Shown one piece after another: positions 26,483 through 34,734 of a DNA stretch of 64,000 nt (its first letter is position 1; every line of letters starts with the position of its first letter). Below the pieces are notes generated by a model. That model had not been told where the DNA came from and made no database searches. It was given only the letters and a program-made list of their open reading frames with translations. Source of the DNA: Thalassobaculum_A sp040219615 (GTDB lineage: Bacteria; Pseudomonadota; Alphaproteobacteria; Thalassobaculales; Thalassobaculaceae); the NCBI RefSeq assembly GCF_040219615.1, contig NZ_JAVJSE010000041.1, positions 434,001 to 498,000 of the forward strand, given 5' to 3'. The position numbers and the translations under genes were made by a program.

Positions 26483-27145
26483 ATGTCCCCGCGCACCCTC
26501 ACGCTCGACGACCGGCTCTATGCCTATGTCACCGATACCGGCGGCCGCGAGCCGGAGGTCGGCCGGCGGTTGCGCGAGAAGACCGCCGCGATGCCGATGG
26601 CGGGCATGCAGATCGCGCCGGACCAGGGCAATGCCCTCGCCCTGCTGGTCGAGCTGATCGGCGCCCGGCGGGCGGTCGAGGTCGGCACTTTCACCGGCTA
26701 CTCGGCGCTGCGCACGGCGCTGGCGCTGCCGGAAGACGGCGAGCTGGTGTGCTGCGACGTCAGCGACGAGTGGACCTCGGTCGGCCGGCCGTTCTGGGAG
26801 GAGGCCGGGGTCGCCGGGCGAATCGACCTGCGGATCGCCCCGGCGACCGAGACCCTGGACGGCCTGATCGCCGGCGGCTGGACCGGCACCGTCGATTTCG
26901 TGTTCATCGACGCCGACAAGCCGAATTACGACGCCTACTACGAGCGCGCCCTGGTGCTGGTGCGGACCGGCGGGCTGATCGCCGTCGACAACGTGCTGTG
27001 GAACGGTGCCGTGGTCGACGACTCGGACCAGAGCGCCGACACCCGGGCGATCCGCGCGCTGAACACGAAGATCCACGGCGACCGGCGGGTCACCATGGCG
27101 CTGCTGCCGATCGGCGACGGCCTGACGCTCGCCCGCAAGCGCTAA
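26483..27145 (+). CDS. SAM-dependent O-methyltransferase (Methyltransf_3 family)
   Basis: 220 residues of the catechol/caffeoyl-CoA O-methyltransferase fold. Motif I is AVEVGTFTGYSALRTAL, the metal-binding acidic stretch is VDFVFIDADKPNYDAYYE, and GGLIAVDNVLWNGAV is the characteristic strand with the conserved Asn. A divalent metal and SAM are expected cofactors, with a catechol-like substrate. ATG 26483 follows GGAG by five bases; the open extension upstream is not protein-like. The Ldh-type gene follows 40 bp later on the same strand. Confidence 0.88.
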   Translation: MSPRTLTLDDRLYAYVTDTGGREPEVGRRLREKTAAMPMAGMQIAPDQGNALALLVELIGARRAVEVGTFTGYSALRTALALPEDGELVCCDVSDEWTSVGRPFWEEAGVAGRIDLRIAPATETLDGLIAGGWTGTVDFVFIDADKPNYDAYYERALVLVRTGGLIAVDNVLWNGAVVDDSDQSADTRAIRALNTKIHGDRRVTMALLPIGDGLTLARKR

Positions 27146-27185
27146 CCGTCTGGCAACCCGGGCCGGCCGGCGCCACAATACCCGG

Positions 27186-28271
27186 ATGGCACGCTATCCG
27201 GGCGAAGAGAGCGAGCGGCGGTTTCCCCACCGGGTCCTGCGCGACACCGTCGGCCGGCTGTTCGCCGCCTGCGGCATGAACGCGGACGACGCCGGCACCC
27301 TTGCCGATTCGCTGGTGCATGCCGACCTGCGCGGCATCCACTCGCACGGCGTCCTGCGGGTGCCCGACTACGTCCAGAAGCTGACAAGCGACGGCGTCGA
27401 CCCGGCCGGCCGGCCGCGGGTGGTGTCCGACATCGGCGGCGCCCTGGTGGTCGACGCCGACAACGCAATGGGCCAGATCGCCGGCCGGCTCGCCATCGAC
27501 CGGGCGATCGCCCGGGCGTCGCGGATCAACGTCGCCTTCGTCGCGGTACGCGGATCCAACCACAGCGGGGCGCTCGACTGGTACACGCTGCGCGCCGCCG
27601 AGCACGACATGATCGGCATCGCCGGGACCAATGCGCTGCCCACCATGGCGCCGCCGGGCGGCACCGAGAAGCTCGTCGGGCTGAACCCGGTGTCCGTGGC
27701 GATCCCGGGTGGCGAGACCGGACCGCTGGTGCTGGACGTGGCCCTTGGCGCCACCGCCCACGGCAAGATCCGGGTCTACGCCCAGAAGCGGCAGCCGATC
27801 CCCGAGGGCTGGGCGCTCGACGCCGAGGGCCGGCCGACCACCGACGCGGCCGCCGCCCTGGAGGGCCTGATCCAGCCGATCGGCGGCCACAAGGGCATCG
27901 GCCTCGCGATGATGGTCGGAATCCTGGCCTCGGTGCTGTCGGGTGCCGGCTACGGCACCGAATCGGGCAACATGGCGGACGGCGCGGTGCCGGGCGCCGA
28001 CGGGCAGTTCTACATGGCGCTCAACGTCGCCGGCTTCCGCGAGATCGACGCCTTCAAGGCGCATGTCGACCGGCTGGTGCGACAGTACCGCGGGAGCCGA
28101 CGGGCCGACGGCGTCGAGCGGCTTTACCTGCCGGGCGAGATCGAGGCCGAACTGGAAGCCCGCAACCACCGCGACGGGGTGCCGCTGAACGACGGGACGG
28201 TCGCCCTGATCGCCGCGGCGGGAGAGCAGCTCGGGGTCGACGTCTCGGCGCTGCTGGCGGCGGCCCGGTAA
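27186..28271 (+). CDS. Ldh2/YlbC family NAD(P)-dependent oxidoreductase
   Basis: 361-residue malate/L-lactate dehydrogenase type 2 protein, a fold unrelated to classic Rossmann dehydrogenases. Conserved features are ADLRGIHSHGVLRVPDY with the catalytic His, AFVAVRGSNHSGALDWYT, GTNALPTMAPPGG, and LIQPIGGHKGIGLAMMV. Family members reduce 2-oxoacids such as sulfopyruvate, ureidoglycolate/oxalurate-type compounds or 2,3-diketogulonate, so the substrate is open. No ribosome site is obvious, but the start fits the family N-terminus (RVLRDTVGRLFAACGM). Confidence 0.88.
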   Translation: MARYPGEESERRFPHRVLRDTVGRLFAACGMNADDAGTLADSLVHADLRGIHSHGVLRVPDYVQKLTSDGVDPAGRPRVVSDIGGALVVDADNAMGQIAGRLAIDRAIARASRINVAFVAVRGSNHSGALDWYTLRAAEHDMIGIAGTNALPTMAPPGGTEKLVGLNPVSVAIPGGETGPLVLDVALGATAHGKIRVYAQKRQPIPEGWALDAEGRPTTDAAAALEGLIQPIGGHKGIGLAMMVGILASVLSGAGYGTESGNMADGAVPGADGQFYMALNVAGFREIDAFKAHVDRLVRQYRGSRRADGVERLYLPGEIEAELEARNHRDGVPLNDGTVALIAAAGEQLGVDVSALLAAAR

Positions 28272-28277
28272 GCCCCC

Positions 28278-28721
28278 TCACCCGCCGCCGATACCGGCCC
28301 CGGACACCCTGTCGCCGACCGCGAGGCCGAGCCGGTCGACCGTGCCGCCGTTGACCTCCAGCACGTAGCGGGCGCGCCGTTTGGCGGCGATGGTGTCGAG
28401 CGAGAACGGCACCGCGCGTTCGTGGATGTCGACGATCCGGCCGTCGTCGGCGATGAACAGCATGTCGAGCGGCAGCGGGGTGTTCTTCATCCACATGGCG
28501 ATCCGCGTGGTCCGGGCGAACACGAACAGCATGCCTTGGTCGGGCGCCAGCTCGCGGCGGAACATCAGGCCCTGGTTGCGCTCGGGATCGGTGGCGGCAA
28601 TCTCGACCTGGAACGCATGGCGGACGCCGGCCGCCGTCTCGACGGTCAGCGGCACCCGCTGCTGGGCGACGGCGGCGCCGGTCCAGAGCACCAGCGACAG
28701 GGCGACGATCAGAACTCTCAT
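28278..28721 (-). CDS. DUF192 family periplasmic protein
   Basis: 147 residues with a cleavable signal peptide (MRVLIVALSLVLWTGAAVAQ) and one DUF192 domain: FQVEIAATDPERNQGLMFRRELAPDQGMLFVF, then MWMKNTPLPLDMLFIADDGRIV, and YVLEVNGGTVDRLGLAVGDRV. The domain occurs widely in bacteria and archaea; no biochemical role is established. The start overlaps the stop of the histone-deacetylase-like gene (ATGA), so the two are translationally coupled. Confidence 0.87.
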   Translation of the reverse strand: MRVLIVALSLVLWTGAAVAQQRVPLTVETAAGVRHAFQVEIAATDPERNQGLMFRRELAPDQGMLFVFARTTRIAMWMKNTPLPLDMLFIADDGRIVDIHERAVPFSLDTIAAKRRARYVLEVNGGTVDRLGLAVGDRVSGAGIGGG

Positions 28722-29950
28722 GGGGCCAGCACCGCCTCGATGATCCGATGGATATGGTCGCGCACCGGGCCCGGATTCGGAGGGTCGGCGAGCGTGGTGA
28801 ACCAGTGCTCCGGCGGGTTGCGGCCGCGGCTGTGGTTCCAGGTCAGGTCGCGCAGCACCCGCTCGGCTGCCGGCACCGGCGGCACCGCCGGGTCGATCCC
28901 GTTCAGGGTCGCCCAGATGCCGGCCCAGGCCCTTGCCACCGACCACGGATTGTAGCCGCCACCGCCGACCACCAGCACCCGCGGCGCGGTCGGGACCAGG
29001 GCGGCCACCGCGTCCCACAGCGCCCGGTTCGACAGCTCCAGCCTGGCCTGCGGGTCGTCGGCCAGGCCGTCGGCCCCGGTCTGGATCACCAGCGCGTCCG
29101 GAAAGAAGCGCTGCACCAGCGGCACCACGGCGGCGTTCACCAGCAGCGCCATCTCGCTGTCGTTCAGCCCGGCCGGCACCGGCAGGTTGCGGGCCATGCC
29201 GCCGGCCCGGTCGTCGAGCGCCCCGGTCCGGGGCCAGCGGCCGTCCTCGTGCAGCGACACCGTCAGCACCCGGTCGTCGTCGTGGAACGCGTCCTGGACG
29301 CCGTCGCCGTGATGGGCGTCGAGGTCGACATAGGCGACCCGCTCCAGCCCGTGGTCGAGCATCGCCAGGATGCCGAGGACCGGATCGTTGAAGAAGCAGA
29401 AGCCCCAGGCCATGTCGCGGCGGCCGTGATGGGTGCCGCCGGCAAGCGAGTGGATGAGGCCGCGCTGGACATGGGCCAGCGCCGAGCCCGCGAGGATCGA
29501 GGCGCCGGACGAAGTCGCGGGGCGGCGGAAGATCTCGGCGAACACCGGGTTGCCGTTGCGGCCGATGTTGTAGCGCTCGCGCACCGCCTCGGGCACGTGC
29601 CGGCTGCGCTCGGCCTCGACCACGGCGGCCACGTAGTCCGGGTCGTGGAACCGGTGCAACTGATCGGGCTCGGCCTGCCGGCTCTCGGCGTAGTGCGCGT
29701 CGTCGATCCAGCCCATGGCCCGGGCGATGTCGACCGCCGGGGTCACCCGCTGGATCGAGAGCGGGTGGCGCTGGCCGTAGACCGAGTGCCGGTAGATCTC
29801 GTTCCCCACCATCACCGGTCGCGCCGGGAACGCCACCGGCAGCACCGTCGGGTCGAACCGGGTCCAGGCCGGGTCCCGCCGCGCCGTCACCTCGGGCGCC
29901 ACGCGATAGGGCGCCGGATCGGGCCGGGAGACGGGGAGAACGGTGTCCAT
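28718..29950 (-). CDS. Histone deacetylase / AcuC-like amidohydrolase
   Basis: 410 residues of the zinc-dependent arginase/deacetylase superfamily. The metal and catalytic motifs are YVDLDAHHGDGVQDAFHDD, the general acid/base His pair in GGTHHGRRDMAWGFCFFND, and the distal metal Asp in IQTGADGLADDPQARL followed by VLVVGGGGYNP. In bacteria such proteins deacetylate acetyl-CoA synthetase (AcuC), acetylpolyamines, or acetylated metabolites. ATG 29950 lacks a strong ribosome site; the extension upstream is unlikely. It diverges from the TPP riboswitch-controlled operon. Confidence 0.9.
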   Translation of the reverse strand: MDTVLPVSRPDPAPYRVAPEVTARRDPAWTRFDPTVLPVAFPARPVMVGNEIYRHSVYGQRHPLSIQRVTPAVDIARAMGWIDDAHYAESRQAEPDQLHRFHDPDYVAAVVEAERSRHVPEAVRERYNIGRNGNPVFAEIFRRPATSSGASILAGSALAHVQRGLIHSLAGGTHHGRRDMAWGFCFFNDPVLGILAMLDHGLERVAYVDLDAHHGDGVQDAFHDDDRVLTVSLHEDGRWPRTGALDDRAGGMARNLPVPAGLNDSEMALLVNAAVVPLVQRFFPDALVIQTGADGLADDPQARLELSNRALWDAVAALVPTAPRVLVVGGGGYNPWSVARAWAGIWATLNGIDPAVPPVPAAERVLRDLTWNHSRGRNPPEHWFTTLADPPNPGPVRDHIHRIIEAVLAP

Positions 29951-30020
29951 GGCCACAGAAACTGCGTCAGCGAAGCGGCCTTGCCAAGGGGTGGCGCCGC
30001 CGCCATGATCGGCTCGCCAC

Positions 30021-30110
30021 TTCGGGGGAGCCGCAATCCGGCGGCTGAGAGGTCCAGGTGACTGGACGACCCCACGAACCTGATCCGGGTCACGCCGGCG
30101 GAGGGAGCAA
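30021..30110 (+). promoter_or_regulatory. TPP riboswitch (THI element)
   Basis: All conserved pieces are present in order: GGGGGAGCC, GGCTGAGAGG, a small hairpin TCCAG-GTGA-CTGGA, GACCCC, GAACCTGATCCGGGT, and CACGCCGGCGGAGGGA. It senses thiamine pyrophosphate and should shut down the downstream thiXY uptake genes when the cofactor is plentiful. AAGGAGG starts at the 3' edge of the aptamer, so sequestration of this ribosome site is the likely mode of control; no T-run terminator is visible. Confidence 0.96.
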
Positions 30111-30117
30111 GGAGGCG

Positions 30118-30192
30118 ATGATGCGCGCCCGCGCAACAGGCCGTTCCGAGTCCGACGCAGCGAGCATCCGGGAACCCAGTTCCCGGCGATGA
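30118..30192 (+). CDS. 24-codon leader ORF coupled to thiX
   Basis: Begins ATGATG directly behind the best ribosome site of the region (AAGGAGG at the riboswitch edge) and encodes 24 residues rich in Arg and Ser, starting MMRARATGRSESD. Its TGA (30190-30192) overlaps the thiX ATG (30189) as ATGA. A perfect 7-bp hairpin, CCGGGAA-CCCAG-TTCCCGG at 30168-30186, covers its last codons and hides the place where a thiX ribosome site would be. This suggests that thiX is translated by reinitiation. No homology is apparent; it could also be a decayed gene start. Confidence 0.45.
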   Translation: MMRARATGRSESDAASIREPSSRR

Positions 30193-30956
30193 TGCGCGTC
30201 CACCGTTTCGCCCGTCCCCTGGCGATCGCCGCCGGGCTGGTTGCGCTGTGGCAGGCCGTGGTCTGGGCGACCGCCGCCCCGCCCTACATCCTGCCGGGCC
30301 CGGGCCGGGTTCTGGTCGCCTGGGTCGAGCGCAGCGACATCATTCTGAAGCACGCCGGCACCACGGCGACCGAGATCCTGCTGGGGCTGCTGCTCGGCGC
30401 CGCCGTCGGCCTGGCGGTCGCCACCACCCTGCACGCGGTGCGTCCGATCCGTCCCTGGCTGCTGCCGGTGCTGGTGGTCAGCCAGGCGATCCCGGTGTTC
30501 GCGCTGGCCCCGCTGCTGGTGCTGTGGCTCGGCTACGGCATGGCCAGCAAGGTCGTGATGGCCGGGCTGATCATCTTCTTCCCGGTGGCCGCCGCATTCT
30601 ACGACGGCCTGCGCCGGGTCGAGCCGCTGTGGCTCGACGCCGCCCGCACACTCGGCTGTCGCGGCCCCCGGCTGTTCCGCCGGGTGCGGCTGCCGGCCGC
30701 CCTGCCGGCGCTGGCCTCGGGCCTGCGGGTCGCGACGGCGGTGGCGCCGATCGGCGCGGTGGTCGGCGAGTGGGTCGGGTCCTCGGCCGGCCTCGGCTAC
30801 CTGATGCTGCACGCCAACGGGCGCATGCAGACCGACCTGATGTTCGCCGCCCTGCTCACCCTCGCGATCCTCTCGGTCGCGCTCTACACCGCCGTCGACG
30901 CCGGACTGCGCCGGGCCATGCCGTGGCAGGCCGGCGAGGCGGAAGAACCGCACTAA
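30189..30956 (+). CDS. thiX: Thiamine-precursor ABC transporter permease
   Basis: 255-residue inner-membrane permease with about six membrane segments (BPD_transp_1, SsuC/TauC/ThiX family). The EAA loop is ARTLGCRGPRLFRRVRLPAALPALASGLRVA, and the family element AAPPYILPGPGRVL is near the N-terminus. It is named ThiX because a TPP riboswitch controls it and a ThiY-type binding protein follows after 19 bp. The expected cargo is a hydroxymethylpyrimidine or formylaminopyrimidine. It has no ribosome site of its own; its start overlaps the leader ORF stop. No ThiZ ATPase gene follows. Confidence 0.88.
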   Translation: MMRVHRFARPLAIAAGLVALWQAVVWATAAPPYILPGPGRVLVAWVERSDIILKHAGTTATEILLGLLLGAAVGLAVATTLHAVRPIRPWLLPVLVVSQAIPVFALAPLLVLWLGYGMASKVVMAGLIIFFPVAAAFYDGLRRVEPLWLDAARTLGCRGPRLFRRVRLPAALPALASGLRVATAVAPIGAVVGEWVGSSAGLGYLMLHANGRMQTDLMFAALLTLAILSVALYTAVDAGLRRAMPWQAGEAEEPH

Positions 30957-30975
30957 CCCTCCTGGAGACACCTCG

Positions 30976-31914
30976 ATGCGCCTCGCCGCCTGCCTGCTTG
31001 CCGGCCTGCTGATCGTCACGGCCGGCCCCGCCCGCGCCGCCGACAAGCTCACCGTGCTGCTCGACTGGTTCGTCAACCCGGACCACGGGCCGCTGATCGT
31101 CGCCGCCGAACTCGGCCTCTATGCCGAGCAGGGCCTGGAGGTCGAGTTGATCGCCCCGGCCGACCCGAACGACCCGCCGAAGCTGGTGGCCGCCGGCAAG
31201 GCCGACATCGCGATCTCCTACCAGCCACAGCTGCACCTGCAGATCGACCAGGGCCTGCCGCTGGTGCGCTTCGGCACGCTGGTCGCGACCCCGCTCAACA
31301 CCCTGGCGGTGCTGGCCGACGGGCCGGTCATGACCCTCGCCGACCTGAAGGGGCGCAAGATCGGGTACTCGGTGGCCGGTACCGAGGAGGCGATGCTGAC
31401 GGCGATGCTGCGCACCGTCGGCCTCGGCATGGCCGACGTCGAGATGGTCAACGTCAACTTCTCGCTGTCGCCGTCGCTGATCGCCGGCCAGGTCGACGCG
31501 GTGATCGGCGCCTACCGGAACTTCGAGCTGAACCAGATGGACATCGTCGGCCGGCCCGGCCGGGCGTTCTTCGTCGAGGAGCACGGGGTGCCGCCGTTCG
31601 ACCAGCTGATCTACGTCGCCCATCGCGACAACGCCGCCGACACGCGCCTGCCGCGGTTCCTGGCGGCCACAGAGCGGGCCGTCCAGTACATCGTCAACCA
31701 CCCGGACGACGCCTGGGCGCTGTTCGTGAAGAACAACAAGGAGGTCGACGACGAGCTGAACCGCCGGGCGTGGCGCGACACGCTGCCGCGGTTCGCGCTC
31801 CGCCCGGCGGCGATCGATTTCGGCCGCTACGACCGGCTGGCCGGCTTCCTCAAGGAGGCGGGCCTAATCAAGGCGGTCCCGCCGGTCGAGAGCTACGCCG
31901 TCGCAGTGCGCTGA
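30976..31914 (+). CDS. thiY: Pyrimidine-precursor-binding protein ThiY (NMT1 fold)
   Basis: 312-residue periplasmic protein with a 22-residue signal peptide (ending GPARA) and an NMT1/THI5-like fold. The motif LDWFVNPDHGPL after the first strand is typical of ThiY, which binds N-formyl-4-amino-5-aminomethyl-2-methylpyrimidine for thiamine salvage. Also present: GKADIAISYQPQ and GLPLVRFGTLV. Its last 22 bp overlap the end of the convergent aminotransferase gene. Regulated with thiX by the TPP riboswitch. Confidence 0.92.
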   Translation: MRLAACLLAGLLIVTAGPARAADKLTVLLDWFVNPDHGPLIVAAELGLYAEQGLEVELIAPADPNDPPKLVAAGKADIAISYQPQLHLQIDQGLPLVRFGTLVATPLNTLAVLADGPVMTLADLKGRKIGYSVAGTEEAMLTAMLRTVGLGMADVEMVNVNFSLSPSLIAGQVDAVIGAYRNFELNQMDIVGRPGRAFFVEEHGVPPFDQLIYVAHRDNAADTRLPRFLAATERAVQYIVNHPDDAWALFVKNNKEVDDELNRRAWRDTLPRFALRPAAIDFGRYDRLAGFLKEAGLIKAVPPVESYAVAVR

Positions 31915-32786
31915 GCCGCCCGGCCGTCCGTCACCGGCTCGTCCACGAGCCGGCAGGTCTGCAGGAACGCCCAGTAGAGTTCCCGGGCCTGCCGGAACAC
32001 CGGCCCCGGCTGCAGGTCCCGGCCCTCCCAGCCGGTCACGGTCTGAATCTTGCCGGCATTGCCGGACATCCAGATCTCGTCTGCGTCGTCCAGGTCCGCG
32101 ACCGTCACCACCCGTTGCTCGACCTGGACACCGGCGGCCTCCAGCAGGCCGGCCACCCGGTTCTTGGTGATACCGTCCAGGAAGGTGCCGTTGGCCTTCG
32201 GCGTGATCGCCACCCCGTCCTTGGCGAGCCACAGGTTGGCATGGCTGAACTCGGCGACGTTGCCGTCGGGGTCCAGCACCACCGCCAGCTGGAAGCCGCG
32301 GCTCATGGCGTCGCGCCGGGCCCGCTGCGAATTCGGATACAGGGCGCCGGCCTTGGAATCGGTCGGGGCCTGGTCCGGTGCGGCGCGCCGGAACGGCGAC
32401 AGCGTGGCCCGCCCGGCATTCTCCGGCGGCATCGGCATCTCGAAAACCGACAGGGTGAACACCGTGGTGCCGGTTTCGGGCAGCAGGCTGCCGTCGCGGC
32501 AGAAGAACATCGGCCGGACGTAGTAGTCGGTATCGGCCGGCAGCATGCGGATGCCCTCGACGCAGAGCGCATGCACCTGCTCGCCGGTCAGGTCGGGCTG
32601 CAGTCCGATCGCCCGGGCCGACCGGATCAGGCGGGCGCAGTGCCGGTCGAGATCCGGGGCGCAGCCATGGATCGACCGGGCGCCGTCGAACACGTTGTTG
32701 GCCGACCAGAAGCCGAGGTCGGTCGGGCCCGCGACCAACGGCGGATCATTGCGCCAGGAGCCCTCGTAGTAGTGCACGCCGTTCAT
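31893..32786 (-). CDS. Class IV PLP aminotransferase, branched-chain type
   Basis: 297 residues of fold-type IV PLP enzymes. The N-terminal VFDGARSIHGCAPDLDRHCARLIRSA and the PLP-lysine element DSKAGALYPNSQRARRDAM are present, with the phosphate-binding FLDGITKNRVAG and GNAGKIQTVTGW near the end. It resembles the alphaproteobacterial branched-chain amino acid aminotransferase paralogue more than canonical IlvE. D-amino acid aminotransferase or aminodeoxychorismate lyase activity are the alternatives within the fold. GGGAGG lies six bases before ATG 32786. An imperfect inverted repeat lies just upstream. Confidence 0.85.
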   Translation of the reverse strand: MNGVHYYEGSWRNDPPLVAGPTDLGFWSANNVFDGARSIHGCAPDLDRHCARLIRSARAIGLQPDLTGEQVHALCVEGIRMLPADTDYYVRPMFFCRDGSLLPETGTTVFTLSVFEMPMPPENAGRATLSPFRRAAPDQAPTDSKAGALYPNSQRARRDAMSRGFQLAVVLDPDGNVAEFSHANLWLAKDGVAITPKANGTFLDGITKNRVAGLLEAAGVQVEQRVVTVADLDDADEIWMSGNAGKIQTVTGWEGRDLQPGPVFRQARELYWAFLQTCRLVDEPVTDGRAAQRTATA

Positions 32787-32800
32787 GCCATCCTCCCGGT

Positions 32801-32817
32801 TTGTACGATCGTTACAA
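32801..32817. promoter_or_regulatory. Imperfect inverted repeat before the aminotransferase gene
   Basis: TTGTACGATCGTTACAA has arms TTGTA and TACAA around CGATCG with one extra base. It lies 15-31 bp upstream of the aminotransferase start and looks like an operator. The remaining spacer to 33026 shows nothing else clear. Confidence 0.3.
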
Positions 32818-33026
32818 GGACAGCATTACTGACCCAATTTAGGACAGCACTCCATACCTATTTCCGCAAAGCCCCCCGCGCCGAATAGGTGTCACCGCGA
32901 CATCGCCTCGCCGGAATGTCGATTGTTCCCCACCGCACTTGGCGGGCACGCCGGACCTGTGGCATGAATTGCGCCTCCGGTGCAGCCTGCACCGGCGCGG
33001 GTCGGCGGGAGGGGGACAGCGGCGGA

Positions 33027-33503
33027 ATGCTTCACGCATTGGTCTTGGGAGCGAGCCTCGCCGTGTTCTGGCTCCTGCTGTCGGGGTACTTCCACGAGCC
33101 GCTGCTGTTGTCGCTCGGCGCGATCTCGGTGGTCTTCACCGTCTGGCTGTCGCTCCGCATGGACCGGCAGGACGGTGAACGGGTCCGGATGCGGATCGAC
33201 TTTCCGATCCTGCGCTACTGGGGCTGGCTGCTGATCGAGATCTTCAAGGCCAACATCGACGTGGCGAAACTGATCCTGGCGCCCAGGCTGGCCCTCAGCC
33301 CGCGCATGATCCGGGTAAAGGCGACGCAGTCCACCGACATGGGCGTCGTGATCTACGCCAACTCGATCACCCTGACCCCGGGGACGGTCACGGTCGACAT
33401 CGACGGCGACGAACTGGTGGTGCACGCCATTACCCAGGAACTCGCCGACGGCCTGACCGGCGGCGACATGGGCGACCGCGTCACCGCCCTCGGGGCGCGT
33501 TGA
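33027..33503 (+). CDS. mnhE: Mrp-type cation/proton antiporter subunit E
   Basis: 158 residues, MnhE/MrpE family. Two N-terminal membrane helices (ALVLGASLAVFWLLLSG, LLLSLGAISVVFTVWLSL) are followed by YWGWLLIEIFKANIDVAKLIL and the conserved SITLTPGTVTVDIDGDELVVHAI. This is the first gene of the antiporter operon, equivalent to MbhA in archaeal membrane-bound hydrogenase. ATG 33027 was chosen because the product then begins at the family N-terminus; an open extension reaches back to 32889. Confidence 0.93.
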   Translation: MLHALVLGASLAVFWLLLSGYFHEPLLLSLGAISVVFTVWLSLRMDRQDGERVRMRIDFPILRYWGWLLIEIFKANIDVAKLILAPRLALSPRMIRVKATQSTDMGVVIYANSITLTPGTVTVDIDGDELVVHAITQELADGLTGGDMGDRVTALGAR

Positions 33504-33814
33504 TGGACTATGCCCTGATGATGCTCGCCGCCGGCACCACCGGCCTGCTGGTCGCCATGCTGATCACCCTGGCGCGCGCGATCGCCGGCCCGAGCCTTTA
33601 CGACCGCGTGCTGGCGGTGAACAGCGTCGGCACCAAGATCGTGCTGCTGATCGCCGCCATGGGCTTCCTGTTCGGCCGTCCCGACTTCCTCGACATCGCC
33701 CTGCTTTACGCCCTGGTGAACTTCATCGGCACCCTGGCGGTCCTGAAGTTCTTCCGGTACCGGCACCTCGGCCTGTCGGGCACCGCCCAGAGCGAGCCGG
33801 AGGGCCCGCAATGA
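33503..33814 (+). CDS. mnhF: Mrp-type antiporter subunit F
   Basis: 103 residues with three membrane helices. The family signature RAIAGPSLYDRVLAVNSVGTKIVLL is clear. The start ATG (33503) overlaps the mnhE stop as TGATG. Equivalent to MbhB. Confidence 0.93.
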   Translation: MDYALMMLAAGTTGLLVAMLITLARAIAGPSLYDRVLAVNSVGTKIVLLIAAMGFLFGRPDFLDIALLYALVNFIGTLAVLKFFRYRHLGLSGTAQSEPEGPQ

Positions 33815-34158
33815 GCCTGATCGCCGACATACTCGCCGGGGTTTTCTTCGCCGCGGGTGCCGCCTTCGTGCTGATCGGCTCGTTCGGACTGTGGCGCCTG
33901 CCCGACTTCTACACCCGGCTGCACGCCGCCGGCATCACCGACACCCTCGGCCTGTCGCTGATGCTGGTCGGCATGATGTTCCTGGGCGGCTGGACGCTGG
34001 TGACCGTCAAACTGCTGTTCATCCTGATCCTGATCCTGCTGACCAGCCCGACCGCCACCCATGCCGTCGCCAACGCCGCCTACACCGTGGGACTGCGGCC
34101 GTTCGGCGTGCCGGATGAGGACCCGCCGGCGGCGGATCGCCCGGACGGGGGGAACTGA
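33811..34158 (+). CDS. mnhG: Mrp-type antiporter subunit G
   Basis: 115 residues with three membrane helices and the family signature FGLWRLPDFYTRLHAAGITDTLG. The start overlaps the mnhF stop by 4 bp. The C-terminal 25 residues are hydrophilic and Pro/Asp-rich. Equivalent to MbhC. Confidence 0.93.
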   Translation: MSLIADILAGVFFAAGAAFVLIGSFGLWRLPDFYTRLHAAGITDTLGLSLMLVGMMFLGGWTLVTVKLLFILILILLTSPTATHAVANAAYTVGLRPFGVPDEDPPAADRPDGGN

Positions 34159-34161
34159 GTC

Positions 34162-34734
34162 ATGGAACTGCTGATCGACATCGTCCTGCTCGGCATCCTC
34201 GGCATCACCGCGATCGCCATCCTGTGGACCCGGCACCTGTTCGTGGCGACCATGCTGGCCGGGGCCTACAGCCTGACGTCGGCGGCCCTGCTGGTGGCGC
34301 TCGACGCGGTCGACGTGGCGTTCACCGAGGCGGCGGTCGGTGCCGGCATCTCGACCGTCCTGATGCTCGGCACCCTGACCCTGACGCGGCGGCGCGAGAA
34401 GGCGCACCGCAGGATCGGCGCCGGTCCGCTGCTGCTGGTGGTGGTCACCGGCGCCATGCTGATCTACGGAACGGTGGACATGCCGGCGTTCGGCGACCCC
34501 AACGCCCCGGCCATGCAGCACGTCGCGCCGGAGTACATCGCCGGCACCCGCGACGACATCAAGATACCCAACATCGTGACCGCGATCCTGGCCAGCTACC
34601 GCGGCTTCGACACCCTCGGCGAGACCGCGGTGATCTTCACCGCCGGAGTCGGCGTGCTGCTGCTGCTCGGCCGCCGGCGGGAAGAGGACGAGGAACCCGG
34701 GACCCGCCGGCCGGAGCGGGAGCGCGACGCATGA
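34162..34734 (+). CDS. DUF4040 antiporter subunit (MbhD/MbhE-like, MrpA C-terminal)
   Basis: 190 residues. The first 80 are a DUF4040/MbhD domain (AGAYSLTSAALLVALDAVDVAFTEAAVGAGIST), which in classic Mrp systems is part of the large MrpA. The second half has the MbhE-type helix in IVTAILASYRGFDTLGETAVIFTAG, also found at the end of MrpA. So the C-terminal parts of MrpA exist here as a separate protein, as in archaeal MBH-type modules. Starts three bases after mnhG. The tail is charged. Confidence 0.87.
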   Translation: MELLIDIVLLGILGITAIAILWTRHLFVATMLAGAYSLTSAALLVALDAVDVAFTEAAVGAGISTVLMLGTLTLTRRREKAHRRIGAGPLLLVVVTGAMLIYGTVDMPAFGDPNAPAMQHVAPEYIAGTRDDIKIPNIVTAILASYRGFDTLGETAVIFTAGVGVLLLLGRRREEDEEPGTRRPERERDA

